From G025836975 sp049646585 (lineage in GTDB: Bacteria; Pseudomonadota; Gammaproteobacteria; Burkholderiales; Burkholderiaceae_B), in assembly GCA_049646585.1 (NCBI GenBank), contig JBARWC010000217.1:1-64000 (forward strand): a DNA stretch of 64,000 nt. The letters run 5' to 3'. The first letter of the stretch is position 1. Every line of letters starts with the position of its first letter. Made by a program: the position numbers and the translations under genes. Under the pieces are notes generated by a model. The model saw only the letters and a list, made by a program, of their open reading frames with translations, searched no databases and was not told the origin of the DNA. Positions 33,244-42,934 of the stretch are shown here, one piece after another.

Positions 33244-34506
33244 TCAGGCCGCGCTTTGGTCCTTGTCCAGGCCAAAGGCCTTGTGTAGCGCGCGCACCGC
33301 CAATTCCATGTATTTATCGTTGATGATGACCGAGGTCTTGATCTCGCTGGTGCTGATCATCTGGATATTGATGCCCTCTTCCGACAAGGTGCGGAACATC
33401 AGGCTGGCGACACCCACGTGGCTGCGCATGCCTATGCCCACGATGGAAACCTTGCAGACCTTGTCGTCGGAAACGATTTCGCCGGCGCCCACGGCGGGGC
33501 CGATCTGGTCCTTCAGCAGGGCCAGGGTGCGGACGAAGTCGTTGCGATTGACGGTGAAGGAAAAATCGGTCGTGCCCTGCACGGACTGATTCTGCAAAAT
33601 CATGTCGACGTCGATATTGGCGGCGGCGACAGGCCCCAGGATCGAATAGGCGACACCCGGGGTGTCAGGCACGGCTAGCAAGGTGACTTTGGCTTCGTCA
33701 CGGCTGAAGGCGATGCCAGAAACGACGGCAGCTTCCATTTTTTGATCTTCCTCGAAAGTAATTAGGGTGCCCGAAGCCATTTCTTCTTCGAGCGGTATCA
33801 GGGGGTCGGTCAGAGAAGACAGCACGCGCACCGGCACATGGTATTTGCCGGCGAATTCCACCGAGCGTATCTGCAGCACCTTGGAACCCAGCGAGGCCAT
33901 TTCCAGCATTTCCTCGAAGGACACGACATTCATGCGGCGCGCTTCGGGTACGACGCGCGGATCGGTGGTGTAAACGCCGTCGACGTCGGTAAAGATAAGG
34001 CATTCGTCGGCCTTGAGCGAAGCCGCCACGGCCACCGCCGAAGTATCCGAACCGCCACGACCCAGGGTGGTGATGTTGCCCTCTTCGTCCACGCCCTGGA
34101 AGCCCGTTACGATGACCACGCGGCCCGAGTCCAGGTCGCCGCGTATGCGGGCATCGTCGATGGAGCGGATACGCGCCTTGGTGTAGGCCGAATCGGTGCG
34201 CACGGGAACCTGCCAGCCGGTGTAGCTGCGCGCCGCCACGCCCTGCGACAGCAAGGCCATGGCCAGCAGCGCGCTGCTGGCTTGTTCGCCCGTGGCGGCC
34301 AGCATGTCGAGCTCGCGCGCATCGGGCTGCGGGGATATTTCCTTGGCCAGGCCCAGCAAGCGGTTGGTTTCGCCCGACATGGCCGAGGGAACCACAACCA
34401 CCTGATGGCCGGCCGCATGCCATTTGGCCACGCGCCGCGCCACATTCTGGATGCGCTCCACCGAGCCCATGGACGTGCCGCCATATTTGTGAACAATCAG
34501 GGACAT
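33244..34506 (-). CDS. lysC: Aspartate kinase
   Basis: A 420-residue aspartokinase. The kinase domain starts with HKYGGTSMGS and contains the TDVDGVYTTDPR catalytic loop; two ACT regulatory domains occupy about residues 265-420, with the lysine/threonine-sensing fold. It makes aspartyl phosphate for lysine, methionine and threonine. The single ATG at 34506 fits family length. It follows tilS with about 120 bases between. Confidence 0.96.
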   Translation of the reverse strand: MSLIVHKYGGTSMGSVERIQNVARRVAKWHAAGHQVVVVPSAMSGETNRLLGLAKEISPQPDARELDMLAATGEQASSALLAMALLSQGVAARSYTGWQVPVRTDSAYTKARIRSIDDARIRGDLDSGRVVIVTGFQGVDEEGNITTLGRGGSDTSAVAVAASLKADECLIFTDVDGVYTTDPRVVPEARRMNVVSFEEMLEMASLGSKVLQIRSVEFAGKYHVPVRVLSSLTDPLIPLEEEMASGTLITFEEDQKMEAAVVSGIAFSRDEAKVTLLAVPDTPGVAYSILGPVAAANIDVDMILQNQSVQGTTDFSFTVNRNDFVRTLALLKDQIGPAVGAGEIVSDDKVCKVSIVGIGMRSHVGVASLMFRTLSEEGINIQMISTSEIKTSVIINDKYMELAVRALHKAFGLDKDQSAA

Positions 34507-34627
34507 CTTCTACTCTGCGTTTAAAGAGACACCAATCCGGATGGGTGCCGAACCATCTATGCACGGCCGCAAACGCGCGCCGGGCAAGCAAAACGGGCTA
34601 TTTTAGCGTGTTTCGCGGCGAGCGTTT

Positions 34628-35662
34628 TCAGTGCTCGGAGGGGGCATCCAGAAGCACCCGGCCGCCGGCGCAGCGTATATGGGCCGAGCCGTGCTTGACA
34701 TCCATCCGCCTGTCGTGGCCCAGGGCATGCAGACCGCGCATCTGCCTCATCAGGTCTTGCAGCCGGGCATCGGTGGGCATGCGCTGGCCCAGCAGCCCCA
34801 GCCAGTAACGCAGCACCAGCGCCTGCCTGGGCCGTGACAGCAGCCGCCAGGCGGCCAAGGAAAAATCCTTGCCGTCCGCGCCAGGGTCCAGCCCCTGGAA
34901 GTCCTGCCGGGCCACTTCGTCCAGGATAGCACTGGTTTCGGCGCTCTGCCGCGCATGGCGGGCCAGGCTACCCTGCCAGCCCGGCCAACGCCGGTTCAGC
35001 TCCGGCGCCAGGCGTTCGCGCACGGCGGCACGGGTGTAGTGCTCGTCGGCATTGGTGGGGTCCTGAACGGGCTCCCAGGCAGTCGCCTGTTGAAAGGCCC
35101 GCGCCTGCTCCAGGATGGCCGCGCGTTCAATGTCCAGCCAAGGCCTGAGATAAGTCAGGCCGGCGCGCTGGACCGCGGGAGCCATGGCGGCCAGGCCGGC
35201 CGGGCCGGCGCCGCGCAACAGGCGCAGCAGCACGGTTTCGGCCTGGTCGTCGCGATGGTGGGCCAGCAGCACGTGCTCCACGCCCGCCACGGCGGCCAGC
35301 CGGCCGAGCGCTTCATAGCGGGCGTCGCGCGCGGCGGACTCCATGCCGCTGCCACCGCCCAGGTCCACCGATACGGTCAGGCTGTGGCAAGGCAGGCCCA
35401 GAAGCTGGGCCAGGTCGTGCGCATGCGCCTGCCAGCGGTCCGCCGCCGCCTGCAAGCCGTGATGGATATGAAAACAATGTAGCTGGATGCCGCGACGTCG
35501 CGCATACAGGGCCGCATGCGCCGCCAGCATCGCGGAATCGGCCCCGCCGCTCAGGCCGACGGCGATGCGCTCCGGACGCTTCGGCAAGGCCGCCAGGGCG
35601 CCGCCGATCGCCTGGACCATGGCGGCGGATCCGAAGCTGTTCCAGAAGGCCTCGGTAAGCAT
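34628..35662 (-). CDS. tilS: tRNA(Ile)-lysidine synthetase
   Basis: A 344-residue TilS/MesJ PP-loop enzyme with SGGADS at residues 38-43. It modifies the CAU wobble base of tRNA-Ile with lysine. It is shorter than the E. coli protein (about 430 residues), so much of the C-terminal tRNA-binding domain is reduced, a known variation. It lies just downstream of accA. Confidence 0.93.
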   Translation of the reverse strand: MLTEAFWNSFGSAAMVQAIGGALAALPKRPERIAVGLSGGADSAMLAAHAALYARRRGIQLHCFHIHHGLQAAADRWQAHAHDLAQLLGLPCHSLTVSVDLGGGSGMESAARDARYEALGRLAAVAGVEHVLLAHHRDDQAETVLLRLLRGAGPAGLAAMAPAVQRAGLTYLRPWLDIERAAILEQARAFQQATAWEPVQDPTNADEHYTRAAVRERLAPELNRRWPGWQGSLARHARQSAETSAILDEVARQDFQGLDPGADGKDFSLAAWRLLSRPRQALVLRYWLGLLGQRMPTDARLQDLMRQMRGLHALGHDRRMDVKHGSAHIRCAGGRVLLDAPSEH

Positions 35663-35674
35663 GCCTGGCCCGGC

Positions 35675-36637
35675 TTAGCGTGCTTCCTGGAAGCGGCCGT
35701 AGGACATCAGGCGTTGCAGGCGGTGTTCGATAAGCTGATCGGTGGACATGCCCGACACCTGGCGCAGGGAATCGGACAAAGCGCGGCTGAGCTGGCGCGC
35801 CATGACCACGGGATCGCGATGGGCGCCGCCCACGGGTTCGTTGACGATGCGGTCGATCAGGCCCAGCTCTTTGAGGCGGGGCGCGGTGATCGCCAGGGCT
35901 TCGGCCGCCACGGGCGCCTTGTCGGCGCTGCGCCAAAGTATGGACGCGCAGCCTTCGGGCGAAATGACGGCATAGGTGGAATACTGCAGCATCATGACCA
36001 CGTCGCCCACCGCGATGGCCAGCGCGCCGCCGGAACCGCCCTCGCCGATGATGGTGGAAATGATGGGCACCTTGAGCTCGGCCATGGCATACAGGTTGTG
36101 GCCGATGGCCTCGGACTGGCCGCGTTCCTCGGCGCCTATGCCCGGATACGCGCCCGGCGTGTCGACGAAGGTGAAGACCGGCAGCTGGAATTTTTCGGCC
36201 AGACGCATCAGGCGCAGGGCTTTGCGATAGCCCTCGGGGCGCGGCATGCCGAAATTGCGCATGGCGCGTTCCTTGGTGTCGCGCCCTTTCTGGTGGCCCA
36301 CCACCATGCAGGGCGTGCCGTTGAAGCGCGCCAGCCCGCCCACGATGGACAGGTCGTCGGCATACATGCGGTCGCCGTGCATCTCGTGGAAATCGGTGAA
36401 GATTTCACGCACGTAGTCCAGCGTATAAGGCCTTTGCGGATGGCGAGCGACCAAGGCCGTCTGCCAGGGCGTAAGCTTTGCATAAATGCTTTTGGCAAGC
36501 GCCTGGTTCTTTTGCTGCAAGCGCCCCACCTCTTCCGAGATGTCGACGGCCGAATCGGTCTGAACGAAACGCAGCTCTTCGATCTTGTTCTCGAGTTCGG
36601 CCAGGGGCTGTTCAAATTCCAGGAAGGTATTACGCAT
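35675..36637 (-). CDS. accA: Acetyl-CoA carboxylase carboxyltransferase subunit alpha
   Basis: A 320-residue AccA protein, normal length, with the crotonase-like folds and GEGGSGGALAIAVGD. It works with AccD in malonyl-CoA synthesis. An intact ATG at 36637 is used. It is 12 bases before tilS and 37 bases after the alkA-type gene. Confidence 0.96.
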   Translation of the reverse strand: MRNTFLEFEQPLAELENKIEELRFVQTDSAVDISEEVGRLQQKNQALAKSIYAKLTPWQTALVARHPQRPYTLDYVREIFTDFHEMHGDRMYADDLSIVGGLARFNGTPCMVVGHQKGRDTKERAMRNFGMPRPEGYRKALRLMRLAEKFQLPVFTFVDTPGAYPGIGAEERGQSEAIGHNLYAMAELKVPIISTIIGEGGSGGALAIAVGDVVMMLQYSTYAVISPEGCASILWRSADKAPVAAEALAITAPRLKELGLIDRIVNEPVGGAHRDPVVMARQLSRALSDSLRQVSGMSTDQLIEHRLQRLMSYGRFQEAR

Positions 36638-36674
36638 AAGGGCTTGGTATCCAGGTTAGAGCATTCGCATTGGG

Positions 36675-37322
36675 TCAGTACTGCACCGAGGCGGGGTCGA
36701 GGCTGCGCCACAGGTACCAGGTCGCCACCGTACGCCATGGCGCCCATGCCTGGGCGACTTCCCTTGCTTCGAAACGCGAAACAGGCTCACCGCTAAAGTA
36801 GTGTAACGAAATTGCCTTCAACAGACTTGCATCATCCAGCGGAAGGACGTCGGGCCGCTGCAGGTTGAAGATAAGAAACATCTCGGCCGTCCAGCGCCCG
36901 ATGCCCCGTATGGCGCACAGGTCGGCGATCACCGCCTCGTCGTCCATAGTGCTCCAGGAGGCCGGCTTGATCTTCTTTTCAGAGAAATGCGTGGCCAGGT
37001 CCAGGATGTATTCGGCCTTGCGCTTGGACAGGCCGGACAGGCGGATGTCGGTTTCCGCCAGGCGGATGACGCAGCGCGGGGACGGGTCCCGGCCGCAGGC
37101 CTCGGTAAAGCGCTGCCACATGGCGTCGGCCGCCTTGACGGATATCTGGTGGCCGACGATGGCGCGGGCCAGGGTCACGAACGGCGGAGCCGCCGGAGCC
37201 AGCCACTCGGACTTGTGGCGCGGGATCAACTTTCTAAGGATGCGGTCGCGCCCCATGAGCTCGGCGGACGCCTCATCCCAAAAACCCGGCTTTTCATGCC
37301 CCGTGACTAGGCTTTCTGACAT
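36675..37322 (-). CDS. AlkA-type DNA-3-methyladenine glycosylase II
   Basis: A 215-residue helix-hairpin-helix glycosylase. The HhH segment AIRGIGRWTAEM is followed by LPLDDASL with the catalytic Asp. It removes alkylated bases, complementing the AAG-type enzyme at 7338. ATG 37322 has a purine-rich GGGAAGGAG just upstream; a 10-residue longer start at 37352 would overlap cysS. It sits between cysS and accA. Confidence 0.9.
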   Translation of the reverse strand: MSESLVTGHEKPGFWDEASAELMGRDRILRKLIPRHKSEWLAPAAPPFVTLARAIVGHQISVKAADAMWQRFTEACGRDPSPRCVIRLAETDIRLSGLSKRKAEYILDLATHFSEKKIKPASWSTMDDEAVIADLCAIRGIGRWTAEMFLIFNLQRPDVLPLDDASLLKAISLHYFSGEPVSRFEAREVAQAWAPWRTVATWYLWRSLDPASVQY

Positions 37323-37336
37323 GCTCCTTCCCTTCC

Positions 37337-38785
37337 TCAAGCCCGACGCCATTGGGTGACGCCGCCCGCTTTATCTTCAAGTTCGATGCCGGCAGCCAAC
37401 AGCGCATCGCGAATGCGGTCGGCTTCGGCAAAATTGCGATCTTTCTTCGCCGCGGCACGCAGGCCGATCAATTCCTGTATCTGTTCGCCCGACATGGTTT
37501 CGGCCGCCGCTCCGCCCCGATGATAACGGGTGGGCGATTGCAGGTAGGCCGCGGGATCGGATTGCAATAGGCCCAGTATGCCGCCCAGGGCGCGCATCAA
37601 GCCCGATGCCTGCCCGGAGCCGTCGCGATTGGCCTGGCCGGCCAGCTCGAACAAGGCCGCAATGGCGCCGGAGGTGTTGAAGTCATCGTCCATGGCCGCC
37701 TGGAACGCTTGCGCCGCCGGGTGGTTCCAGTCGATCCCGACATCTTGAGCCGGCACATTGTGCAGGGTCTGGTACAGGCGATCCAGGGCGTTCTGCGCAT
37801 CGAACAGATTGTCCGGCGCGTAGTTCTGCGGGCTGCGATAGTGGTTGCGCACGATGAAAAAGCGCAGCATCTCGGCTTCGCGCGGGTTCACGCCATAGGT
37901 GGCCTCATCGTCCGGCAATTGCGAGTCGGCCGCGATCGTGGCCCGTATGGTGCGAAAGTTGCCCAGCGACTTGGACATCTTGTCGGCGTCGACCATCAGC
38001 GGGCCGCAATGCATCCAGATCGAGGCCATGGTGCCGCCGAAGGCGCCCTCGGTCTGGGCGATTTCGTTCTCGTGGTGAGGGAACTTCAGGTCGGGGCCGC
38101 CGCCGTGTATGTCCAACGGCTGGCCCAGCAGCGCATGGCTCATGGCCGAGCACTCGATATGCCAGCCGGGCCGACCCAGACCATAGGGCGATTCCCATTT
38201 CGATTCGGGCGGCTCTTCGGCCTTGGCCGCCTTCCACAGCACGAAGTCCAGCGGGTCACGCTTGGCGGACGCCACGGCGACCCTTTCGCCGGCGCGCAAG
38301 TCGTCCAGCGACTTGCCCGACAGCTTGCCATAGCCGGGAAAGTCGCGCACGGCGTAGTTGACGTCGCCGTCTTCGGATTGATAGGCCAGGCCCTTGTCTT
38401 CCAGGCGTTTGATGATGCCCAGCATGTCGCCCACGTGGGCTGTGGCGCGAGGCTCCAGATCGGGCGCCTGCACGCCCAGCGCGCGCTCGTCGGCATGCAT
38501 GGCATCGATGTAGAAGGACGTGACCTCGCCCATCTTGCGGCCGCTCTGGACCGCGCGCCGTATGATTTTGTCGTCGATGTCGGTGATATTGCGCACATAC
38601 CTGACCTGGTAGCCGCTGTGGCGCAGCCAGCGCTGCACCACGTCGAAGCTCACCAGCATGCGCGCATGGCCCAGGTGGCAGAAATCGTAGACAGTCATGC
38701 CGCAAACATACATGCCGACCTTGCCCGGTTCTGCGGTCTTGAAAGGCTCTTTGGCGCGTGAAAGGGTGTTATAAATGTGCAGCAT
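37337..38785 (-). CDS. cysS: Cysteinyl-tRNA synthetase
   Basis: A 482-residue class I synthetase with HIGH as CHLGHA (Cys28 a zinc ligand) and KMSKSLGN. It is full length with the normal ATG at 38785. It heads a minus-strand block cysS-alkA-accA-tilS. The block is conserved in Alcaligenaceae from general knowledge. Confidence 0.96.
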   Translation of the reverse strand: MLHIYNTLSRAKEPFKTAEPGKVGMYVCGMTVYDFCHLGHARMLVSFDVVQRWLRHSGYQVRYVRNITDIDDKIIRRAVQSGRKMGEVTSFYIDAMHADERALGVQAPDLEPRATAHVGDMLGIIKRLEDKGLAYQSEDGDVNYAVRDFPGYGKLSGKSLDDLRAGERVAVASAKRDPLDFVLWKAAKAEEPPESKWESPYGLGRPGWHIECSAMSHALLGQPLDIHGGGPDLKFPHHENEIAQTEGAFGGTMASIWMHCGPLMVDADKMSKSLGNFRTIRATIAADSQLPDDEATYGVNPREAEMLRFFIVRNHYRSPQNYAPDNLFDAQNALDRLYQTLHNVPAQDVGIDWNHPAAQAFQAAMDDDFNTSGAIAALFELAGQANRDGSGQASGLMRALGGILGLLQSDPAAYLQSPTRYHRGGAAAETMSGEQIQELIGLRAAAKKDRNFAEADRIRDALLAAGIELEDKAGGVTQWRRA

Positions 38786-38998
38786 GTGCTGGTAAATTTC
38801 TGTCTGTAAATACGATTACGGGCCCGATAGGCTCAGGCCCGGTTGCGGTAAACTCGGCGCGGGCCGGCAAGCAAGGCTAAAATGGCGGTCGATAAGTATA
38901 GCAAGCGGACCAGGCCGACGCTGGCCCTCGCGGTCTATTTTTTACTTGATGCCACCGCCATACCGGCAATACAACCATTACATATAGGCGCATAAGCT

Positions 38999-39715
38999 GT
39001 GTTTCGAATCTTGAGCCCCGCAGTCGCGATCGCCCTGATCCTGGGCTGGCTTCCGGCCCAGGCCGCCACGGCCCAGGCGCAAGCGCCCGGCCTCGTGCAG
39101 CACGTCGATCTTAACGCGTCGCTGGAAAATGATCCAGGCAAGGCCGCCTTCAGCGGCAAGCTGTTCAACGATCCGCCGCCCGCCGAAGGCGGCTGGAAGG
39201 GGCTGGCCAAGCTGCTTGAAGCCCTGACTCCCGGCGTCGATACCGAAATCCCCCTTACCGCCTCGCAGATAACCAGCCGCATCAGCCAGATGCTGGATGA
39301 AGGCAAGAACGAGGAAGCGCTGCAAGTCATACAGAAACGGGCCGCGCAACTGGAACAGCAAGGCGGCATCGGGACCGACGTCCAGCTGATGTTCCTGCAC
39401 GGCCGGGCGCTGGCGGCTCTGAACCGTCACGACGAGGCCATCAGCCTCTATCAGAAAATGACCACGCTCTACCCCGAGCTGCCCGAGCCCTGGAACAACC
39501 TGGCGGCGGAATACGTCAAGCAAGGCAAACTGGACATGGCGCGCGACGCCTTGACCATGTCGCTGGCGGCCAACCCCAACTACGGCACCGCCAAGGCCAA
39601 CTTGGGCGAGGTACAGCTTATGCTGGCGCAGGAATCCTTTCGCAACGCCGCCCAGTTGGGCGTGGGCAGCGCCCGGTCCAAGGCCGCGCAAACCGCCGAA
39701 ATCCTGAAAGAATAA
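38999..39715 (+). CDS. Exported TPR-repeat protein
   Basis: A 238-residue protein with a signal peptide (about residues 1-22, ending AQA) and two or three tetratricopeptide-like repeats in the C-terminal half (for example LFLHGRALAALNRHDEAISLY and PWNNLAAEYVKQGKLDMARDAL, given in two pieces). A GTG start at 38999 is required. It precedes the peptidyl-prolyl isomerase gene by 39 bases and may act in outer-membrane or protein-assembly tasks; function not known. Confidence 0.8.
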   Translation: MFRILSPAVAIALILGWLPAQAATAQAQAPGLVQHVDLNASLENDPGKAAFSGKLFNDPPPAEGGWKGLAKLLEALTPGVDTEIPLTASQITSRISQMLDEGKNEEALQVIQKRAAQLEQQGGIGTDVQLMFLHGRALAALNRHDEAISLYQKMTTLYPELPEPWNNLAAEYVKQGKLDMARDALTMSLAANPNYGTAKANLGEVQLMLAQESFRNAAQLGVGSARSKAAQTAEILKE

Positions 39716-39754
39716 GCTCCCTTCTCCACTACGCAATCGTCCAGGCACCGCAGA

Positions 39755-40402
39755 ATGCATCTTACTTCTCGACTTATCCGACCGTTCAGCCCATCGCTGC
39801 GCGCTTTCGGCCTTGCTTGCGCGGCATCGCTCGCCCTGTGCCTGGGCGGCGTCGCACAAGCGGCATCACCATCCTCTACTCAAGGTAAATCTATGAGCAC
39901 AACCCCCCACGTCAAACTCCAAACCAACCAGGGCGACATACTCATCGAGCTGGACGCCGAAAAGGCACCCAAGACCGTTGAAAACTTCCTGACCTACGTC
40001 AAGGAAGGCTTTTACGACGGCACCATTTTCCACCGGATCATCAACAACTTCATGATCCAGGGCGGCGGCTTCGATGCCGGCATGAAACAGAAACAAACCC
40101 ACGCGCCCATCGAGAACGAGGCCGACAACGGGCTGAAGAACAACCGCTACACCCTGGCCATGGCGCGCACCGCCGACCCCCATTCCGCCACGGCCCAGTT
40201 CTTCATCAACGTGGCCGACAACGACTTCCTGAACTTCACCTCGCCCACGCCCAATGGCTGGGGCTATGCCGTGTTCGGCAAGGTCATCGAAGGCACCGAG
40301 GTCGTGGACAAGCTCAAGACCGTAAAAACCGGCAACAAGGGCTTCCACCAAGACGTCCCCACCGAAGATGTCATTATCGAGAAAGCCACGGTCGTTGAAT
40401 AA
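39755..40402 (+). CDS. ppiB: Cyclophilin-type peptidyl-prolyl isomerase, possibly with two starts
   Basis: The 215-residue reading frame has an export signal (hydrophobic core about 16-36, AQA cleavage near 36) before a full cyclophilin domain with FHRIINNFMIQGG, TAQFFINVADN and GYAVFGKV. A second ATG at 39893 (Met47) has AAGGT at a 6-base spacing and would give a 169-residue cytoplasmic form that starts where the E. coli PpiB protein does. The normal picture is separate periplasmic PpiA and cytoplasmic PpiB; here one gene may supply both. The last 35 bases overlap the lpxH frame. Confidence 0.85.
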   Translation: MHLTSRLIRPFSPSLRAFGLACAASLALCLGGVAQAASPSSTQGKSMSTTPHVKLQTNQGDILIELDAEKAPKTVENFLTYVKEGFYDGTIFHRIINNFMIQGGGFDAGMKQKQTHAPIENEADNGLKNNRYTLAMARTADPHSATAQFFINVADNDFLNFTSPTPNGWGYAVFGKVIEGTEVVDKLKTVKTGNKGFHQDVPTEDVIIEKATVVE

Positions 40403-41171
40403 GCTGCGGCTGGCGGGCACGGTCTGGATCGCCTCGGACATCCATCTGGGGCCGAACACGCCAGCCACCGCCCGCGCTTTCCACCGGTTTCTGGATCAGG
40501 CATGCGCCCAGGCGGATGCCTTGATTTTATGCGGCGACATTTTCGACGCGTGGATAGGCGACGACCTGGCGCTGTCCATGCCGCCCCCCTGGCTGTCCGA
40601 GACGCTGGAAGAATTCAAGCAGGTTTCTGAAAAAATACCCCTGTGGCTGGGCCGCGGCAATCGCGACTTCCTGATGGGATCCGCGCTGGCCGGGTATGTG
40701 GGCGCCCAAGTGCTGCCCGACAGCGTGCGCCTGGACACCGACGCCGGTCCCATCCTGCTGTCGCATGGCGATGAATACTGCACCGACGACCAAGGCTATC
40801 AGCGCTTTCGCCGACTGGTACGCTGCCCGGTGGTGCAGTGGCTTTTCCTGCGGCTGAGCCTATCCGCCCGGCGCGGCATCGCCGATCTGGCCCGCCGGCG
40901 CAGCATGGCGTCCAATCGCCAGAAGTCCATGAGCACCATGGACGTCAGCCCCTCAGCCATCGAACAGGCCTTTGCCCGCGAGGGCGCCGACATCATGGTC
41001 CATGGTCACACCCATCGTCCGCAGGTCCACCGCCTGGTGGTCGACGGCAGACCATGCAGCCGCTACGTGCTGCCGGACTGGGATTACGATCATGGCGGTG
41101 AGCCGCGCGGCGGCTGGCTGTCCATCGACGCCGCCGGCCCGCGCCTGAATCAGGCGTCGAAGTCCAGTTGA
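40368..41171 (+). CDS. lpxH: UDP-2,3-diacylglucosamine diphosphatase
   Basis: A 267-residue calcineurin-like phosphoesterase with the metal motifs SDIHLG, GDIFDAW, GNRDF, SHGDEY and HGHTHRP, as in LpxH of the lipid A pathway. The ATG at 40368 overlaps the ppiB end by 35 bases; a TTG at 40395 would remove 9 residues and is also plausible. It converges with the permease gene and overlaps its end by 22 bases. Confidence 0.92.
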   Translation: MSLSRKPRSLNKLRLAGTVWIASDIHLGPNTPATARAFHRFLDQACAQADALILCGDIFDAWIGDDLALSMPPPWLSETLEEFKQVSEKIPLWLGRGNRDFLMGSALAGYVGAQVLPDSVRLDTDAGPILLSHGDEYCTDDQGYQRFRRLVRCPVVQWLFLRLSLSARRGIADLARRRSMASNRQKSMSTMDVSPSAIEQAFAREGADIMVHGHTHRPQVHRLVVDGRPCSRYVLPDWDYDHGGEPRGGWLSIDAAGPRLNQASKSS

Positions 41172-42871
41172 AGCCCGGCGATGTCGCCGCGCTGGCGCAC
41201 CTGCACGCGGCGCGCCAGACGGCTTAAAAGATAGGAAGTCATGTGCGCCGTGGCTTCCGGATCGTCGATCAGTTCTTCGGGGCTCGGCGCCGCATTGCGG
41301 GGAGCCGGCAGCGCCTGGCCCTTGTACGAGAACTTGACCCGCAAGGCGTACTCGTCGAAACGCGTCTGGACTTCCAGCTCGGCCTGCTCGGGAGCTATCC
41401 GGCCGCTATGCGCCAACAGGTCGAAAGCCTGCCATACCGCCTGCTCGGCGCGCTGGATGGCATCGCGCCGGGCGCCCCACAGCCGCCCTTGGTTCTCCAT
41501 GTAACGATTCAGGTCGTCGGCCGTGGTGGCATCCAGCGTAAAGCGTTGCATCGTGCGGCGTGTGGCGCCCAGTCGGAACAGCATGGTCAGGATCAAAGCC
41601 ACCAGCGTGCCGTTGGTCACCCCGGCCAGGTCCATGAAACCGGACAGCGGCGCGTATTCCAGCCCGGCCACGATGTAGCGGTGCGATACCCCCACGATCA
41701 GGCCCACGCCCAAGGCCAGAGAGCGTCTGTCGTCCAGCATGCGCGAGGCCACCAGCTTGAGCCCCGCCATCAGCAGGAAGGCGGCCAGGTAAAGCAGCAG
41801 GGCCGATACGACCGCCCCCGGCACGGCCAGCCACAGAATGATCAGCTTGGAACAAAAGGCGGTAATGACCAGAAAGCCCGCCACCCAATAACCCAGGTAG
41901 CGGCTGGTGCAGCCCGAGCTTGCCGCCAGGCCCACCGCGCCGCCGCTGGCCGACTGCGGCATGGCGTTGATGAAGGAAGCCACTATGTGCGTCAGGCCTT
42001 CCGCGCGCAGCCCGCGTCCGTAAGCGCGCAGGTCGGGCCTGTGCCAGTCCACGTCTGCCGTGCGCTGGGCCACTGTCTGGGTGCCTATGGATATCAATGA
42101 AAACGTCAACCCTATCAGCATGTAAGGCAGCACCATGTCCATGCTGAAATCCCAGCCGAAAGCGGGCAAGGTCGGCATGCGCAGCCACGGAACAGCGGAA
42201 ATATAAGCCAGGCTCTCGGGTTGAATGAGACCCAGCACGCCGGCCAGCACGGTGCCCGCCAAAAGACCGAACAAGGCGGCGAAAAGGCGCAGCTTGGACT
42301 TGAGCCAGATGTGGCAGTACACCATGACGAACAAGGTGAACGCCGCCGCGATCAATTCCATATTGGTGGCGCCCGAACCGTCCGGTGCATCGAACAGCAG
42401 CCTCAGGCCTATCTGGCCGATGCTGACCCCCGTCAGCATCACCATGAGGCCTGCGATTTCGACCGTGAAGATGCTGCGCAAGCGGACGATGACGGCGCTG
42501 AAAACAAGCTGGGTCACGCCGGCTATGCATACCATGCCGTAGGCCAGGGGCAGGCCGCCCGGGTGGCTGCTGGCCAGGAACATGACCGCGAACACGGTGG
42601 GTGTGGCTTGCAGCGGATAGTAATAGCCCGACCCTATGCCCCAGCGGTTCAGTATCTGCAGCAGGATCGAGAAGGCGCTGGCGATCAGCGAGGCGGCGGC
42701 GATGTCCAGGAAGCTGCTGGATGCCAGGGGAAATCCGGTTTCGTGCAGAAACAGATTGGGCACCACCAGCAAGGCGCCCAGGAAAGCCATTTGCTGCAGC
42801 ACCAAGCCCAGCGCCGTGGGCACCGGCAGGCGGTCGTTGATCCAATAGACGATGTTATCGGGCTTGCGCAT
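41150..42871 (-). CDS. NCS2-family nucleobase permease with C-terminal ATPase-like domain
   Basis: A 573-residue protein. The first about 425 residues are a nucleobase/xanthine-uracil permease with 12-14 hydrophobic segments, including the QNMGL-like motif region (TVAQRTADVD) and SASGGAVGLAASSG. The last about 140 residues are soluble, with AEQAVWQAFDLLAHSG and a GDIAGLQLDFDA end, and look like a degenerate HATPase/anti-sigma-type domain. NCS2 members normally lack it. It may sense nucleotide and control transport. It overlaps the convergent lpxH end by 22 bases. Confidence 0.75.
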   Translation of the reverse strand: MRKPDNIVYWINDRLPVPTALGLVLQQMAFLGALLVVPNLFLHETGFPLASSSFLDIAAASLIASAFSILLQILNRWGIGSGYYYPLQATPTVFAVMFLASSHPGGLPLAYGMVCIAGVTQLVFSAVIVRLRSIFTVEIAGLMVMLTGVSIGQIGLRLLFDAPDGSGATNMELIAAAFTLFVMVYCHIWLKSKLRLFAALFGLLAGTVLAGVLGLIQPESLAYISAVPWLRMPTLPAFGWDFSMDMVLPYMLIGLTFSLISIGTQTVAQRTADVDWHRPDLRAYGRGLRAEGLTHIVASFINAMPQSASGGAVGLAASSGCTSRYLGYWVAGFLVITAFCSKLIILWLAVPGAVVSALLLYLAAFLLMAGLKLVASRMLDDRRSLALGVGLIVGVSHRYIVAGLEYAPLSGFMDLAGVTNGTLVALILTMLFRLGATRRTMQRFTLDATTADDLNRYMENQGRLWGARRDAIQRAEQAVWQAFDLLAHSGRIAPEQAELEVQTRFDEYALRVKFSYKGQALPAPRNAAPSPEELIDDPEATAHMTSYLLSRLARRVQVRQRGDIAGLQLDFDA

Positions 42872-42934
42872 GCGTCATCATTCCACTGGGGCTTGCAACA
42901 TTGAAGGGATGGGCGCCGTGCATTCCCACAGGCG

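Noticed and set aside
41406..42845. A 479-codon minus-strand frame inside the permease
   Set aside because: It overlaps the permease gene in another frame, with no domain and abnormal Arg/Gly/His content.
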